A stretch of 64,000 nt of DNA from Pseudomonadota bacterium (lineage in GTDB: Bacteria; Myxococcota; Myxococcia; Myxococcales; Myxococcaceae). The stretch covers positions 39,684 to 103,683 of the forward strand of contig JAFAFL010000090.1 of NCBI GenBank assembly GCA_023423535.1. Reading direction: 5' to 3'. The translations under genes and the position numbers were made by a program. A model generated the notes under the pieces. It had not been told where the DNA came from. It saw only the letters and a program-made list of their open reading frames with translations, and searched no databases. This document shows, piece by piece, positions 1 to 8,200 of the stretch. Numbering within the stretch: the stretch's first letter is position 1; every line of letters begins with the position of its first letter.

Positions 1-189
1 GCGCTGCACCCGGGCGTGCGCTGCGAGGGCGAGCAGATCATCGGCCTGCAGCCGTTCGTGCCGCGCTCGCTGGCGCAGCAGATCATGGTGAAGGTGGAGG
101 GAAAGGGCGGACCGCTGGAGCTGGTGCTGGTGAAGGAGACGCGGACTGAATCCGTGGGGACACAGGGCGCAGCACAGGAGGTGCGGTGA
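1..189 (+). CDS. C-terminal fragment of an unidentified protein
   Basis: The reading frame is open from the window edge to a TGA at 187-189, giving 62 residues. The visible part is a short folded-looking segment (…VRCEGEQIIGLQPFVPRS…) followed by a polar tail. I do not recognise the family from this tail. The stop overlaps the start region of the next gene, whose ribosome-binding site AGGAGGTG lies inside this frame, so the two are probably co-transcribed and translationally coupled. Confidence 0.6.
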   Translation, partial: ALHPGVRCEGEQIIGLQPFVPRSLAQQIMVKVEGKGGPLELVLVKETRTESVGTQGAAQEVR

Positions 190-626
190 TGGACTGGCGA
201 GCGAATCTCATCGAGGACGAGGCGGGCATCCGGGACGTCGTGCGCGCGTCGAAGCGCGTGGCGGTGCTGGGCATCAAGCCGGAGTCGCAGAGCGGTCAGC
301 CGGCGCACTACGTGGCGAGCTACCTCGCGAAGGCGGGCGTGGAGGTGGTGCCGGTGCCGGTGTACTTCCCGGAGCTCACCGAGATCCTCGGGCAGAAGGT
401 GTACCGGAAGCTGCAGGATGTCCCGGGCGAGGTCGATCTGGTGGACGTCTTCCGCAGGCCGGCGGACATCGACCAGCACGTGGACGACCTCATCGCCAAG
501 AAGCCGAAGGCGGTGTGGTTCCAGGCCGGCATCACCAACGACGCGGCGGCGGAGCGGCTCGCGAAGGCGGGCATCAAGGTCGTTCAGGACCGCTGCCTGA
601 TGGTGGACCACCGGCGCTTCGCGTGA
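189..626 (+). CDS. CoA-binding domain protein (YccU-like)
   Basis: A 145-residue single-domain protein with the Rossmann-like fold of the CoA-binding domain of succinyl-CoA synthetase (CoA_binding_2). The glycine-containing first strand VAVLGIKP, the later VDVFRRP segment and the VWFQAGI / VVQDRCLMVDH stretch are typical of this family; length matches (about 140). Family members bind CoA or CoA-disulfide-like ligands, but the physiological role is not settled. The ATG at 189 is preferred over the GTG at 186 because AGGAGGTG ends five bases before it. Likely cytoplasmic and co-transcribed with the upstream fragment. Confidence 0.85.
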   Translation: MDWRANLIEDEAGIRDVVRASKRVAVLGIKPESQSGQPAHYVASYLAKAGVEVVPVPVYFPELTEILGQKVYRKLQDVPGEVDLVDVFRRPADIDQHVDDLIAKKPKAVWFQAGITNDAAAERLAKAGIKVVQDRCLMVDHRRFA

Positions 627-653
627 GCGTGAGCGTGAACGAGAGCGTGCGTC

Positions 654-857
654 GTGCTCGTTGACGGCACTTGCCCCTACTGCGGCGAGGCGATCCAGGT
701 GGAGGTCGAAGAGTCGGTGCCCGGAACGCAGCGGCTCATCGAAGACTGCTGGGTCTGCTGCAGGCCCATCGTGGTGATCGCGACGGCTTCCGGGTTCGAG
801 GAGGACTCGGGAGGCGACGAAGGGCTGCAGGTGACGCTGCTGCGCGAGGACGAGTAG
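654..857 (+). CDS. CPXCG-motif cysteine-rich protein
   Basis: A 67-residue acidic protein starting at GTG. It has CPYC near residue 7-10 and a second CWVCC cluster near residues 32-36, the arrangement of the CPXCG cysteine-rich family. Two CxxC pairs imply one bound zinc (or a similar thiol site). The C-terminal third is rich in Glu, Asp and Gly. The function of the family is unknown. It follows the CoA-binding gene by 27 bases on the same strand and may share its transcript. No clear Shine-Dalgarno is visible before the GTG. Confidence 0.75.
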   Translation: MLVDGTCPYCGEAIQVEVEESVPGTQRLIEDCWVCCRPIVVIATASGFEEDSGGDEGLQVTLLREDE

Positions 858-878
858 CCCGCGCGTCACGACTTGTTG

Positions 879-1304
879 TCATGGCCGGAAGCGTTCGTCC
901 CCCGTCGAGCCGGCGGCATCCGCGAGCGTGGTGCGGTTCGCCCAGGCGATGACCGACTCGCGCAGGTCGCTGACGGAGGAGTGAAGTGCGCACGGCGTCC
1001 GCGCGTTGCACTTGCCCCAACCGAAGGCGCAGCGCTTCTCGAAGAGGTCTTCGTCCACCGCCGCGAGCACGTCCGCGAACTTGATCCGCGCCGCGGGCCG
1101 CGAGAGCGCGAAGCCTCCGTGGTGCCCCTTCCTGCCGACGAGCAGTCCCGCCTCGACGAGCTTGCGGAGGACCTTCGCCGCGTAGGGGAGCGGGATGCCG
1201 GTGGCGTCGGAGACGTCCTTGCCGGTGGCGGCCTCCTCGCGCGGGAGGAGGGCGAGGTGCACCATTGCCCGAAGGGCATATTCGGCGGTCTGGCTGACGA
1301 TCAT
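879..1304 (-). CDS. Rrf2-family Fe-S transcriptional regulator (NsrR-like)
   Basis: A 141-residue regulator with an N-terminal winged helix (MIVSQTAEYALRAMVHLAL, typical Rrf2 start) and a cysteine loop with Cys92, Cys99 and Cys105. The sequence around it, CAFGWGKCN..TPC.LH, resembles the [2Fe-2S]/[4Fe-4S] ligand loop of NsrR/IscR proteins, where three conserved cysteines sit around residues 91-105. NsrR members sense nitric oxide; IscR members sense cluster status. It lies 24 bases downstream of the membrane-protein gene on the same strand, so the two are probably one unit and the regulator may control it. NO sensing is inference from motif spacing. Confidence 0.85.
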   Translation of the reverse strand: MIVSQTAEYALRAMVHLALLPREEAATGKDVSDATGIPLPYAAKVLRKLVEAGLLVGRKGHHGGFALSRPAARIKFADVLAAVDEDLFEKRCAFGWGKCNARTPCALHSSVSDLRESVIAWANRTTLADAAGSTGDERFRP

Positions 1305-1328
1305 GGGGAGAGGTGCCGTCGCATTTCG

Positions 1329-2624
1329 TCACCGGGCGGCGGCGTGCGGCAGCAGCACCGGCGCGTGGCGGGGGAGGGGGAAGAGGAAGAGCAGCGCGGC
1401 GGCGACGATGCCGGCACCACCCAGCGCGGCGAGGTGCATGGCCCAGGGAACGACCGCGTTGAGGGGCTCCAGCACCGGGTGCGCAACGGTGACACCCAGC
1501 AGCGCGAGGCTCGCGAGGCCCAGTCCCGCGACCATCACCGCGAGGCCGCCGGTGTGAAGCCAGAGCGCGGTGACGGAGAGCGGCCTGCGCAGCGCCGCAC
1601 ACACGGGCACCAGCAGCGCGAGCGTGACGAAGCCGACGAGCTCGACGTGCAGGTAGAGGATGACCGGCTGCCGCACCGCCGCCGCCATCGACGAGAGCCC
1701 GAGCGCGCCGCCCACCTCCATCGCCAGCTTGAACGCGAGCCACACGCAGGTCATGCGAAGCGCGAGCCGCAGCGGACCGTCGCTGGACGTGCTCTGCGCA
1801 CTGCGTCGCGAGGCTCGCCAGAGGGCGCGGACCCACGGCAGACACGCGACGACCATCACGAGCGCGCCGATGCTGCTGAAGAGGCCGAGCAGACCCTCTG
1901 CGCCACCGGGCACCGCGAGCGGGAAGCCCGTCCACGCCAACACGCCGATGAACGGCAGGGTGCGCTGAAGCCAGCGGGCATCGTCCTCGTGCAGCAGGTT
2001 GCGTCCTTCGAGGTGATGGACGAGCAGACCGATCGACGAGAGCGCGAAGAACCAGCTGAAGCAGTGGAGGAAGGCGAAGACCGTGAGCCTCGCGAGCAGC
2101 GGGTCGTCGATCTTCGCCGCCAGCAGCACCGTGCGCGCGACCGCACCCAGCGACGCGAGCCCGATGTACGCGAAGCCCCAGCGCAAGAAGGAGAGGTGCA
2201 GTCCGCGTTGACCGCTCGAGGCCTTGAAGAAGCCCCGGATGATCGCCGCCCAGACGACGAGCGCCGCGGTGGAGACCGCGATGCCCGGCGCCGAGTAGCC
2301 GCTGTGGAGGAACGCGACGAACGAGCCCACGGAGATGACCGTCAGCGCGCCGCCCGCGAGGTGGATGGCTCGGCGCGACGCTCCCACCGCGCGGTAGGCG
2401 AGCACCGTCACCGCCAGCCCGAGCCAGCCGAAGTAGAGCGTGTGCGAGTGCGCGTGCAGCGCGTTGCCGAACTCCAGCCAGGAGAGCGGCTGGAGGAACG
2501 CGTAGCGGAGCAGCAGGCCCAGCGTCGTGCACAGCGCGTAGAACCCGAGCGAGGTGAGCAGGAGCGCGCCGACCTTCGGCTGGCCCTTCTCGCCTGGCTG
2601 ACTGCCCGTGTGCGTTCCCATCAT
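1329..2624 (-). CDS. Polytopic membrane protein with HxHSH motif (heme-copper-oxidase-like)
   Basis: A 431-residue protein with about 11-12 hydrophobic segments. Conserved-looking histidines sit in membrane segments: a HAHSH motif after the first helix, HC(F)SWFF in the middle, a HH pair, and LYLHVEL later. This pattern recalls heme-ligand helices of heme-copper oxidase subunit I and NnrS-type proteins, but I cannot assign a family firmly. The start at 2624 is supported by AGGAGGGG at 2629-2636; the open frame runs further upstream (to 2735) without a good site. Gene order with an NsrR-like regulator suggests a role in nitric-oxide or respiratory stress (inference). Confidence 0.6.
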   Translation of the reverse strand: MMGTHTGSQPGEKGQPKVGALLLTSLGFYALCTTLGLLLRYAFLQPLSWLEFGNALHAHSHTLYFGWLGLAVTVLAYRAVGASRRAIHLAGGALTVISVGSFVAFLHSGYSAPGIAVSTAALVVWAAIIRGFFKASSGQRGLHLSFLRWGFAYIGLASLGAVARTVLLAAKIDDPLLARLTVFAFLHCFSWFFALSSIGLLVHHLEGRNLLHEDDARWLQRTLPFIGVLAWTGFPLAVPGGAEGLLGLFSSIGALVMVVACLPWVRALWRASRRSAQSTSSDGPLRLALRMTCVWLAFKLAMEVGGALGLSSMAAAVRQPVILYLHVELVGFVTLALLVPVCAALRRPLSVTALWLHTGGLAVMVAGLGLASLALLGVTVAHPVLEPLNAVVPWAMHLAALGGAGIVAAALLFLFPLPRHAPVLLPHAAAR

Positions 2625-2796
2625 CGTGCCCCTCCTGCAGAGCAAAGCGCGGACCCACCCGCTGCGCGTCCCGTGGAGCAGTCGGGTCGATTCTGGAACG
2701 CGCAGAAAGTGCGCCTCTTCGCTACGCCGACGCAACCGGTGCGCGTGCGGAGGGCTGCACTTCAGAGTGAGAGGGCTTTTCGAGGGCGCGCTCGCC

Positions 2797-3717
2797 TCAA
2801 CGGACTTGCGGCTCCGTTGAGGGCTCGCCCGTTCCTTCCTCGGCGGGTGGCTCTGCGAGTGCCTTCGCGGTCATCGCGCGCGCGGCCTCCATCGCTTCGG
2901 CGCCGCGGCTAAGGGTCCTCGGGGTCACCGGCGGCAGGTGACTCGTCACCACGTAGCTGGGCAGCCCTCGCGCGCGGAGAACCTTCAGCTGCAGCTCGAA
3001 GTGCTCGTGGCGTCCCGCGCTGAGGCCTGCGTCCATGCCCTGGGCGTACGCGAGTGCGCCGCTGAGCGTGCTGCGGTTGCGGCTGGGCAGGTAGTGGATG
3101 AGCAGCGCGTCGAGGTCCCGGCCGAACGAACTCTCCGCCAGCGCCACGGCCGGCGCCTTGTCCACGATGCCGCCGTCCCAGTAGAGGCCGCCGCCGTGGC
3201 GTACCGCGCGGAAGAGCCCGGGATAGGCGCAGGTCGCGTGCACCGCCGGCGCGAGCGGTCCGCTGGTGAAGACCTCGCTGCGCGCGCGGGTGAGCTCGGT
3301 GGCGACGAGGAGCAGCGGGGTGGGGCAGTCCTCGAAGCGCTCCACCGGCAGCGACCCTTCGATGAGCTTGCGGAAGCGATCGCCCTTCAGGAGCCCGGTG
3401 AAGAGGTGCCCGCTCCCCTTGCGCCAGAGCCCGCCGACGACGCCGAGCGGATCCGGATCCCAGAAGTGCTCGCGGTTGAGCTGCAGCAGCGTCCGCTGGA
3501 GCGTCTCGAGGCTCGCGCCCGCGGCGGCATGCGCGGCGATGAGTCCGCCCGCGGAGGTGCCTGCGTACGCGGAGGGGCGAAGACCGCTCGCCCACAGCGC
3601 GGAGAGAAAGCCGGTGTGGCCGAAGAAGCCGAAGTAGCCGGCGGATAGGACGAGGCCGAAGCGACGTCCCCTGAGGGCGTCTCGCAGGGAAGCGAAAGGG
3701 GGAGTCGGAGTGCTCAC
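2797..3717 (-). CDS. Patatin-like phospholipase
   Basis: A 306-residue patatin-family lipid acyl hydrolase. The nucleophile elbow GTSAG is at residues 53-57 (Ser55) and the catalytic aspartate is in the DGG at about residues 181-183, giving the Ser-Asp dyad. The oxyanion segment near residues 25-36 (SAGYFGFFGHTG) is a degenerate form of the usual glycine-rich loop. No signal peptide or transmembrane segment is visible, so it is likely cytosolic or secreted without a classical signal. The GTG start has no Shine-Dalgarno; a TAGTCT box lies seven bases upstream, only 18 bases after the EF-hand gene's stop. Confidence 0.85.
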   Translation of the reverse strand: MSTPTPPFASLRDALRGRRFGLVLSAGYFGFFGHTGFLSALWASGLRPSAYAGTSAGGLIAAHAAAGASLETLQRTLLQLNREHFWDPDPLGVVGGLWRKGSGHLFTGLLKGDRFRKLIEGSLPVERFEDCPTPLLLVATELTRARSEVFTSGPLAPAVHATCAYPGLFRAVRHGGGLYWDGGIVDKAPAVALAESSFGRDLDALLIHYLPSRNRSTLSGALAYAQGMDAGLSAGRHEHFELQLKVLRARGLPSYVVTSHLPPVTPRTLSRGAEAMEAARAMTAKALAEPPAEEGTGEPSTEPQVR

Positions 3718-3724
3718 CCCCGCG

Positions 3725-3730
3725 AGACTA
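3725..3730 (-). promoter_or_regulatory. Candidate -10 box for leaderless patatin mRNA
   Basis: TAGTCT on the minus strand ends seven bases before the GTG start at 3717. This spacing would place the transcription start on the start codon. It belongs to a recurring pattern in this window. It could also be chance, since the upstream gene's TAG stop is close by and the genes may be co-transcribed. Confidence 0.35.
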
Positions 3731-3735
3731 GACGG

Positions 3736-4182
3736 CTAGTTCCAGGCCACCACTTCCGAAGCGCCGGCGGTGGAGGGCAGCGCGTCGATCTTCAGCGGGC
3801 CGCTCGGGGTGCGCTCGGCGAGCTTCGTCTCCTGCGCGAGCTTCACCGCCAGCTGCGCGGTGGTGCTCATCTTCGCGATCTCCGCCTTCGACAGCCCGTT
3901 CTTGTTCGTGTCGTACTGGTTGACGAGCTTCTCGTACGCGTAGGCCAGCGTCTTCTCGAGGTCCTTCGCCGTGATCCGCGCGTTGGGCTTGTGATCGCGG
4001 TGGTCGGCGAAGCGGTAGAACATGTCCACCAGCGCGCGCTCGGTGCCCTGCTCCATCGTCGCGAGCTTCGCCTTGATGTCGGCGCGCGAGATGACGCCGT
4101 CACCGCCGCGGTCGCTCTGCCGGATGAGCTCGGCGGCGCGGGCGAGGGAGGCGTGAATGTCGGTCTTGGCAACGCGGGGCAT
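3736..4182 (-). CDS. EF-hand domain protein
   Basis: A 148-residue protein with three EF-hand-like loops. The first (residues 24-35, DRGGDGVISRAD) has the right 12-residue length. The second (63-74) is degenerate. The third (91-101, DTNKNGLSKAE) is one residue short of canonical. No signal peptide is visible. Calcium binding is likely for the first loop and uncertain for the others. The start at 4182 has AGGAG seven bases upstream; an upstream in-frame extension to 4356 has no such support. It is divergent from the ArsR-methyltransferase gene and 18 bases upstream of the patatin gene. Confidence 0.7.
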   Translation of the reverse strand: MPRVAKTDIHASLARAAELIRQSDRGGDGVISRADIKAKLATMEQGTERALVDMFYRFADHRDHKPNARITAKDLEKTLAYAYEKLVNQYDTNKNGLSKAEIAKMSTTAQLAVKLAQETKLAERTPSGPLKIDALPSTAGASEVVAWN

Positions 4183-4341
4183 GGTTCGACTCCTGAGTTC
4201 TTGAAGGGGGAGCAAGGCCTTCGAGCCCTGGAGGGTGCCGGCCCGAGAGCCGCGACCCACATGCACCCTCATTCTCCTACTGGGCATTTTCGAGTTGCTT
4301 GCCTCGGTGAAGATTCCTGCGCCGGGCGCGATTGGAATCGA

Positions 4342-4363
4342 GATATGAAGATGCATCGATATG
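4342..4363 (+). promoter_or_regulatory. Candidate operator before the ArsR-methyltransferase gene
   Basis: Two copies of GATATG (4342-4347 and 4358-4363) flank the perfect palindrome GATGCATC (4350-4357). The second copy overlaps the ATG at 4361. ArsR-type repressors commonly bind symmetrical sites overlapping their own promoter, so this is a reasonable autoregulatory site, but no consensus for this subfamily was checked. Confidence 0.35.
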
Positions 4364-5248
4364 GAGTCGCTCTCTCAATCCTTCCGCGCGCTCGGTGACC
4401 TCACGAGGCTGCGGATCCTGCGCCTCCTCTCGGTCGCGCCGCTGAACGTCTCGGAGCTCGTCTCGCTGGTGGGCGTGGCGCAGTCTTCGGTCTCGCACCA
4501 CCTGAGCAAGCTGCGCGGGCTCGACCTCATCCGCGAGGAGCGGCAGGCGGGCTTCACCTACTACTCGCTGGCGGTGGACGCGTCGGACGCGCGCTGGCCG
4601 CTGGTGAAGCTCGCGCGCGACGCGGAGGATCCGGAGGGCGACCTCGCGCGGCTGAACGATCTGCTGCGCGCGCGCGAAGACCGGCAGGCGCTGAACGAGA
4701 AGCTCCTCGAGCCGGGCCAGTCGTGGTTCCTCTGGGCGCAGGCGCTCGGCGCGCTGTTGCCGAAGCTCACCGTCGCGGACTTCGGCTGCGGCACCGGCGT
4801 GCTGACGGTGGAGATCGCGCGCTGGGCAAAGAAGGTCGTGGCGATCGACACCAGCGCGGACGTGCTGGAAAAGGCGCGCGAGCGGGTGACGCGCGAGGGC
4901 CTGCGCAACGTGGAGCTGGTGCGTGAAGACCTCCACCGGCTCACGTTGAAGGACAACCGCGTTGACGTGGTGGTGATGTCGCAGAGCCTCCACCACGTGG
5001 ACGAGCCGCAGCGCGTGCTGGAGGAGGCGCACCGCATTCTCGTACCGGGGGGGCGGGCGCTCGTTCTGGAGCTCATGCCCCACGATGAGCGGTGGGTTCT
5101 CGAACGGCTCGGTCATCGTCATCTGGGCTTCGATCCGGAGAGCATCCGGGCGCAATTGACCGGCGCGGGGTTCAAGGTGACGACGCAGGCCCGGGGCGGC
5201 GGTTCGCCGTTTCGCGTGTTTCTCGTGGCGGGGGAGAAGTCGAAATGA
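4361..5248 (+). CDS. ArsR-type regulator fused to SAM-dependent methyltransferase
   Basis: A 295-residue two-domain protein. Residues 1-90 are an ArsR winged helix (recognition helix around QSSVSHHLSKL, residues 41-51), without the usual metal-binding cysteines. Residues about 115-290 are a class I methyltransferase with motif I DFGCGTG (140-146) and the acidic VVAID loop. The stop overlaps the metH start (ATGA, 5245-5248), so the two are translationally coupled. In other bacteria ArsR proteins of this kind control methionine-cycle genes and respond to S-adenosylhomocysteine or SAM; here the methyltransferase-like domain could act as the SAM/SAH sensor. That role is inference from context. 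Confidence 0.85.
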   Translation: MESLSQSFRALGDLTRLRILRLLSVAPLNVSELVSLVGVAQSSVSHHLSKLRGLDLIREERQAGFTYYSLAVDASDARWPLVKLARDAEDPEGDLARLNDLLRAREDRQALNEKLLEPGQSWFLWAQALGALLPKLTVADFGCGTGVLTVEIARWAKKVVAIDTSADVLEKARERVTREGLRNVELVREDLHRLTLKDNRVDVVVMSQSLHHVDEPQRVLEEAHRILVPGGRALVLELMPHDERWVLERLGHRHLGFDPESIRAQLTGAGFKVTTQARGGGSPFRVFLVAGEKSK

Positions 5249-8200
5249 ACGAACGGGTGGCGGATCTGCTGGAGACGTTGGAGCGCCGGGTGCTGGTGCT
5301 CGACGGGGCAATGGGCACGCTGCTGCAGGGCAAGAACCTGCGCGCGGCGGACTTCGGCGGGGCGGAGCTGGAGGGCTGCAACGAGAACCTCGTGCTCACG
5401 CGGCCGGACGTCATCGAGTCCATCCACCGCGCGTACTTCCTCGCCGGCGCGGACGTGACCGAGACGAACACCTTCGGCGCCACGCCGCTCGTGCTTGCGG
5501 AGTACGGGCTTGGGCACAAGGCGCACGAGATCAACGTGCGCGCGGCGCAGCTCGCACGGAGCGCGGCAACTGCTCTGGAGCGGCCGGGGAAGAGGCTCTT
5601 CGTCGCCGGTTCGATTGGTCCGACCACGCGCGCGATCAGCGTGACCGGCGGCGTGACCTTCGAAGAGCTGGTGGACAACTTCCGCGTGCAGACGCTGGGG
5701 CTGCTCGAGGGCGGCTGCGACTACCTGCTCGTGGAGACCGCGCAGGACACGCGCAACGTGAAGGCGGCGCTCATCGGCATCGAGGAGGCGTTCGCGAAGG
5801 CGGGGCCGTCAGCGCGGATCCCCATCGCGGTGAGCGGGACGATCGAGCCGATGGGCACGATGCTCGCGGGCCAGTCGGTGGAGGCGCTCGCGGCGTCGCT
5901 GGAGCACGTGGAGCTGCTCTACCTCGGGCTCAACTGCGCGACCGGGCCGGAGTTCATGACCGATCATCTCCGGTCGCTCTCCGCGCATGCGCGCTTCCGC
6001 ACCGGCTGCGTTCCGAACGCGGGCCTGCCGGACGAGAACGGTCACTATCTGGAGACGCCGCAGATGCTCGCCCGCGCGCTGGCGCGGTTCTGTGACGAGG
6101 GCTGGCTCAACGTCGTCGGCGGTTGTTGCGGCACGCACGCGGGACACATCGAGGCCATGGCCGCGGCGGTGCGCGAGAAGAAGCCGCGAACGTTCAGGGC
6201 GCCCCCGCGGTCCACGCTGAGCGGGGTGGACTACCTGGAGGTGACGGACGAGGTGCGGCCGGTGATCGTCGGTGAGCGCACCAACGTGATCGGCTCGAAG
6301 AAGTTCAAGGAGCTCATCGTCGCGGGCGGCTACGACGAGGCGGCGGAGATCGCACGGGCGCAGGTGAAGCGCGCGGCGCAGGTGATCGACGTGTGCCTCG
6401 CGAACCCGGACCGCGACGAGCTGGACGACATGGAGCGGTTCCTCGATCAGGCCATCCGAAAGGTGCGGGTGCCGCTGATGATCGACAGCACCGACGAGAA
6501 GGTGATCGCCCGCGCGCTGACGTATTCGCAGGGGAAGGCGATCATCAACTCGGTGAACCTCGAGGACGGCGAGGAGCGCTTCGAGCACGTCGTCCCGCTG
6601 GCGAGGAAGTTCGGCGCGGCGCTGGTGGTGGGCTGCATCGACGAGACGGGCATGGCGGTCACGCGGCAGCGCAAGCTGGAGGTGGCGGAGCGCTCCTTCG
6701 AGCTGCTGACGAAGCAGTGGGGGATGGCGCCGGAGGACCTCTACTTCGATCCGCTGGTGTTCCCCTGCGCGTCGGGCGACGTGCAGTACAAGGGCAGCGC
6801 GGTGGAGACGATCGAGGGCGTGCGCCTCATCAAGCAGCGCTTCCCCATGTGCCGCACCGTGCTGGGGATCTCCAACGTCTCGTTCGGTCTGCCGACCGCG
6901 GGACGCGAGGTCTTGAACTCGGTCTTCCTCTACCACTGCGTCCAGGCCGGGCTGGACATGGCGCTGGTGAACTCGGAGAAGCTCGAGCGCTACCCGTCGC
7001 TGCACGCGGAGGACCGGCGGCTCTCGGAGGACCTGCTCTTCGATCGCGGGCCGGATCCGATCACGCCCTTCGCCGCGCACTTCCGGGAGAAGAAGCCGAA
7101 GGCGAAGGCCGCGTCGTCGCTGCCGCTGGAGGAGCGGCTGGCGCGCTACATCATCGAGGGCTCGAAGGACGGGCTCACCGCGGATCTCGATCTGGCGCTG
7201 CTGAAGACGCCGCCGCTGGAGATCATCAACGGGCCGCTGATGAAGGGCATGGACGAGGTGGGCCGGCTCTTCGCGCAGAACGAGCTCATCGTCGCGGAGG
7301 TCCTGCAGAGCGCCGAGGCAATGAAGGCGGCGGTCAGTCACCTCGAGCCGCACATGCAGAAGAAGGACACCGCGTCGCGCGGGAAGATCATCCTCGCCAC
7401 GGTGAAGGGCGACGTTCACGACATCGGCAAGAACCTCGTGGAGATCATCCTCGCGAACAACGGGTTCCAGGTCGTGAACCTGGGCATCAAGGTGCCGCCG
7501 GAGAAGCTCGTGGAGGCGGTGCGCGAGCACAAGCCGGACGTGATCGGGCTCTCGGGGCTGCTGGTGAAGAGCGCGCACCAGATGGTCAGCACCGCGGAGG
7601 ATCTCTCGAGGGCCGGCGTGTCGTTGCCGATGCTCGTGGGCGGCGCGGCGCTGTCGCGCAACTTCGTGGACCGGCAGATCGCACCCGCCTACGACGGCAC
7701 CGTCGCCTACGCGCAGGACGCGATGAGCGGGCTCGAGCTGGCGAAGCAGATCGTCGATCCGAAGGCGCTGCCGAAGCTGGAAGAGCAGCTCGCGGATCGT
7801 CGCGCGCAGCTGGCGAAGGAAGACGCCGCGCGACCGAAGCCGACCGCGACGGGGAACGTGGTGAAGGGGCGGTCGAAGGAGATCGACACGCTGCCGCAGG
7901 AGAAGATCCCGCAGCCGCCGGACTGGGAGCGGCACGTGATCCCCGCGGGATCGCTCGATCAGATCTGGCGCTTCGTGAACCCGGTGATGCTCTACGGCCG
8001 GCACTTCGGCGTGAAGGGCTCGGCGGCGCGGCAGCTCGATGGTCCGGGTGAGGCGGCGCTGCGCGAAACTGCGGACGGCCGCAAGGCGCTGGAGCTGAAG
8101 GAGCGGCTCGACGCGCTGAAGGCGGAGCTGCGCGGGGTGATGAAGGCGCGCAGCGTGTTCCAGTTCTTCAAGGCCGGCAGCGAGCCCGACGGCAACGCGG

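Noticed and set aside
2641..2656. A sigma-54-like GGGTCCGCGCTTTGCT upstream of the His-rich membrane protein gene
   Set aside because: GG-N10-GC spacing is right, but transcription would start at about 2630, inside the gene's own ribosome-binding site (2629-2636). The two readings conflict.
736..2658. A 640-residue open frame on the minus strand across the Rrf2 and membrane-protein genes
   Set aside because: It is very rich in Arg, Ala, Gly and Pro, as expected for an out-of-phase frame in high-GC DNA, and it overlaps genes with recognisable domains. Many other long frames in the window (for example 873-2912, 5809-8718, 12853-15795) were left out for the same reason.
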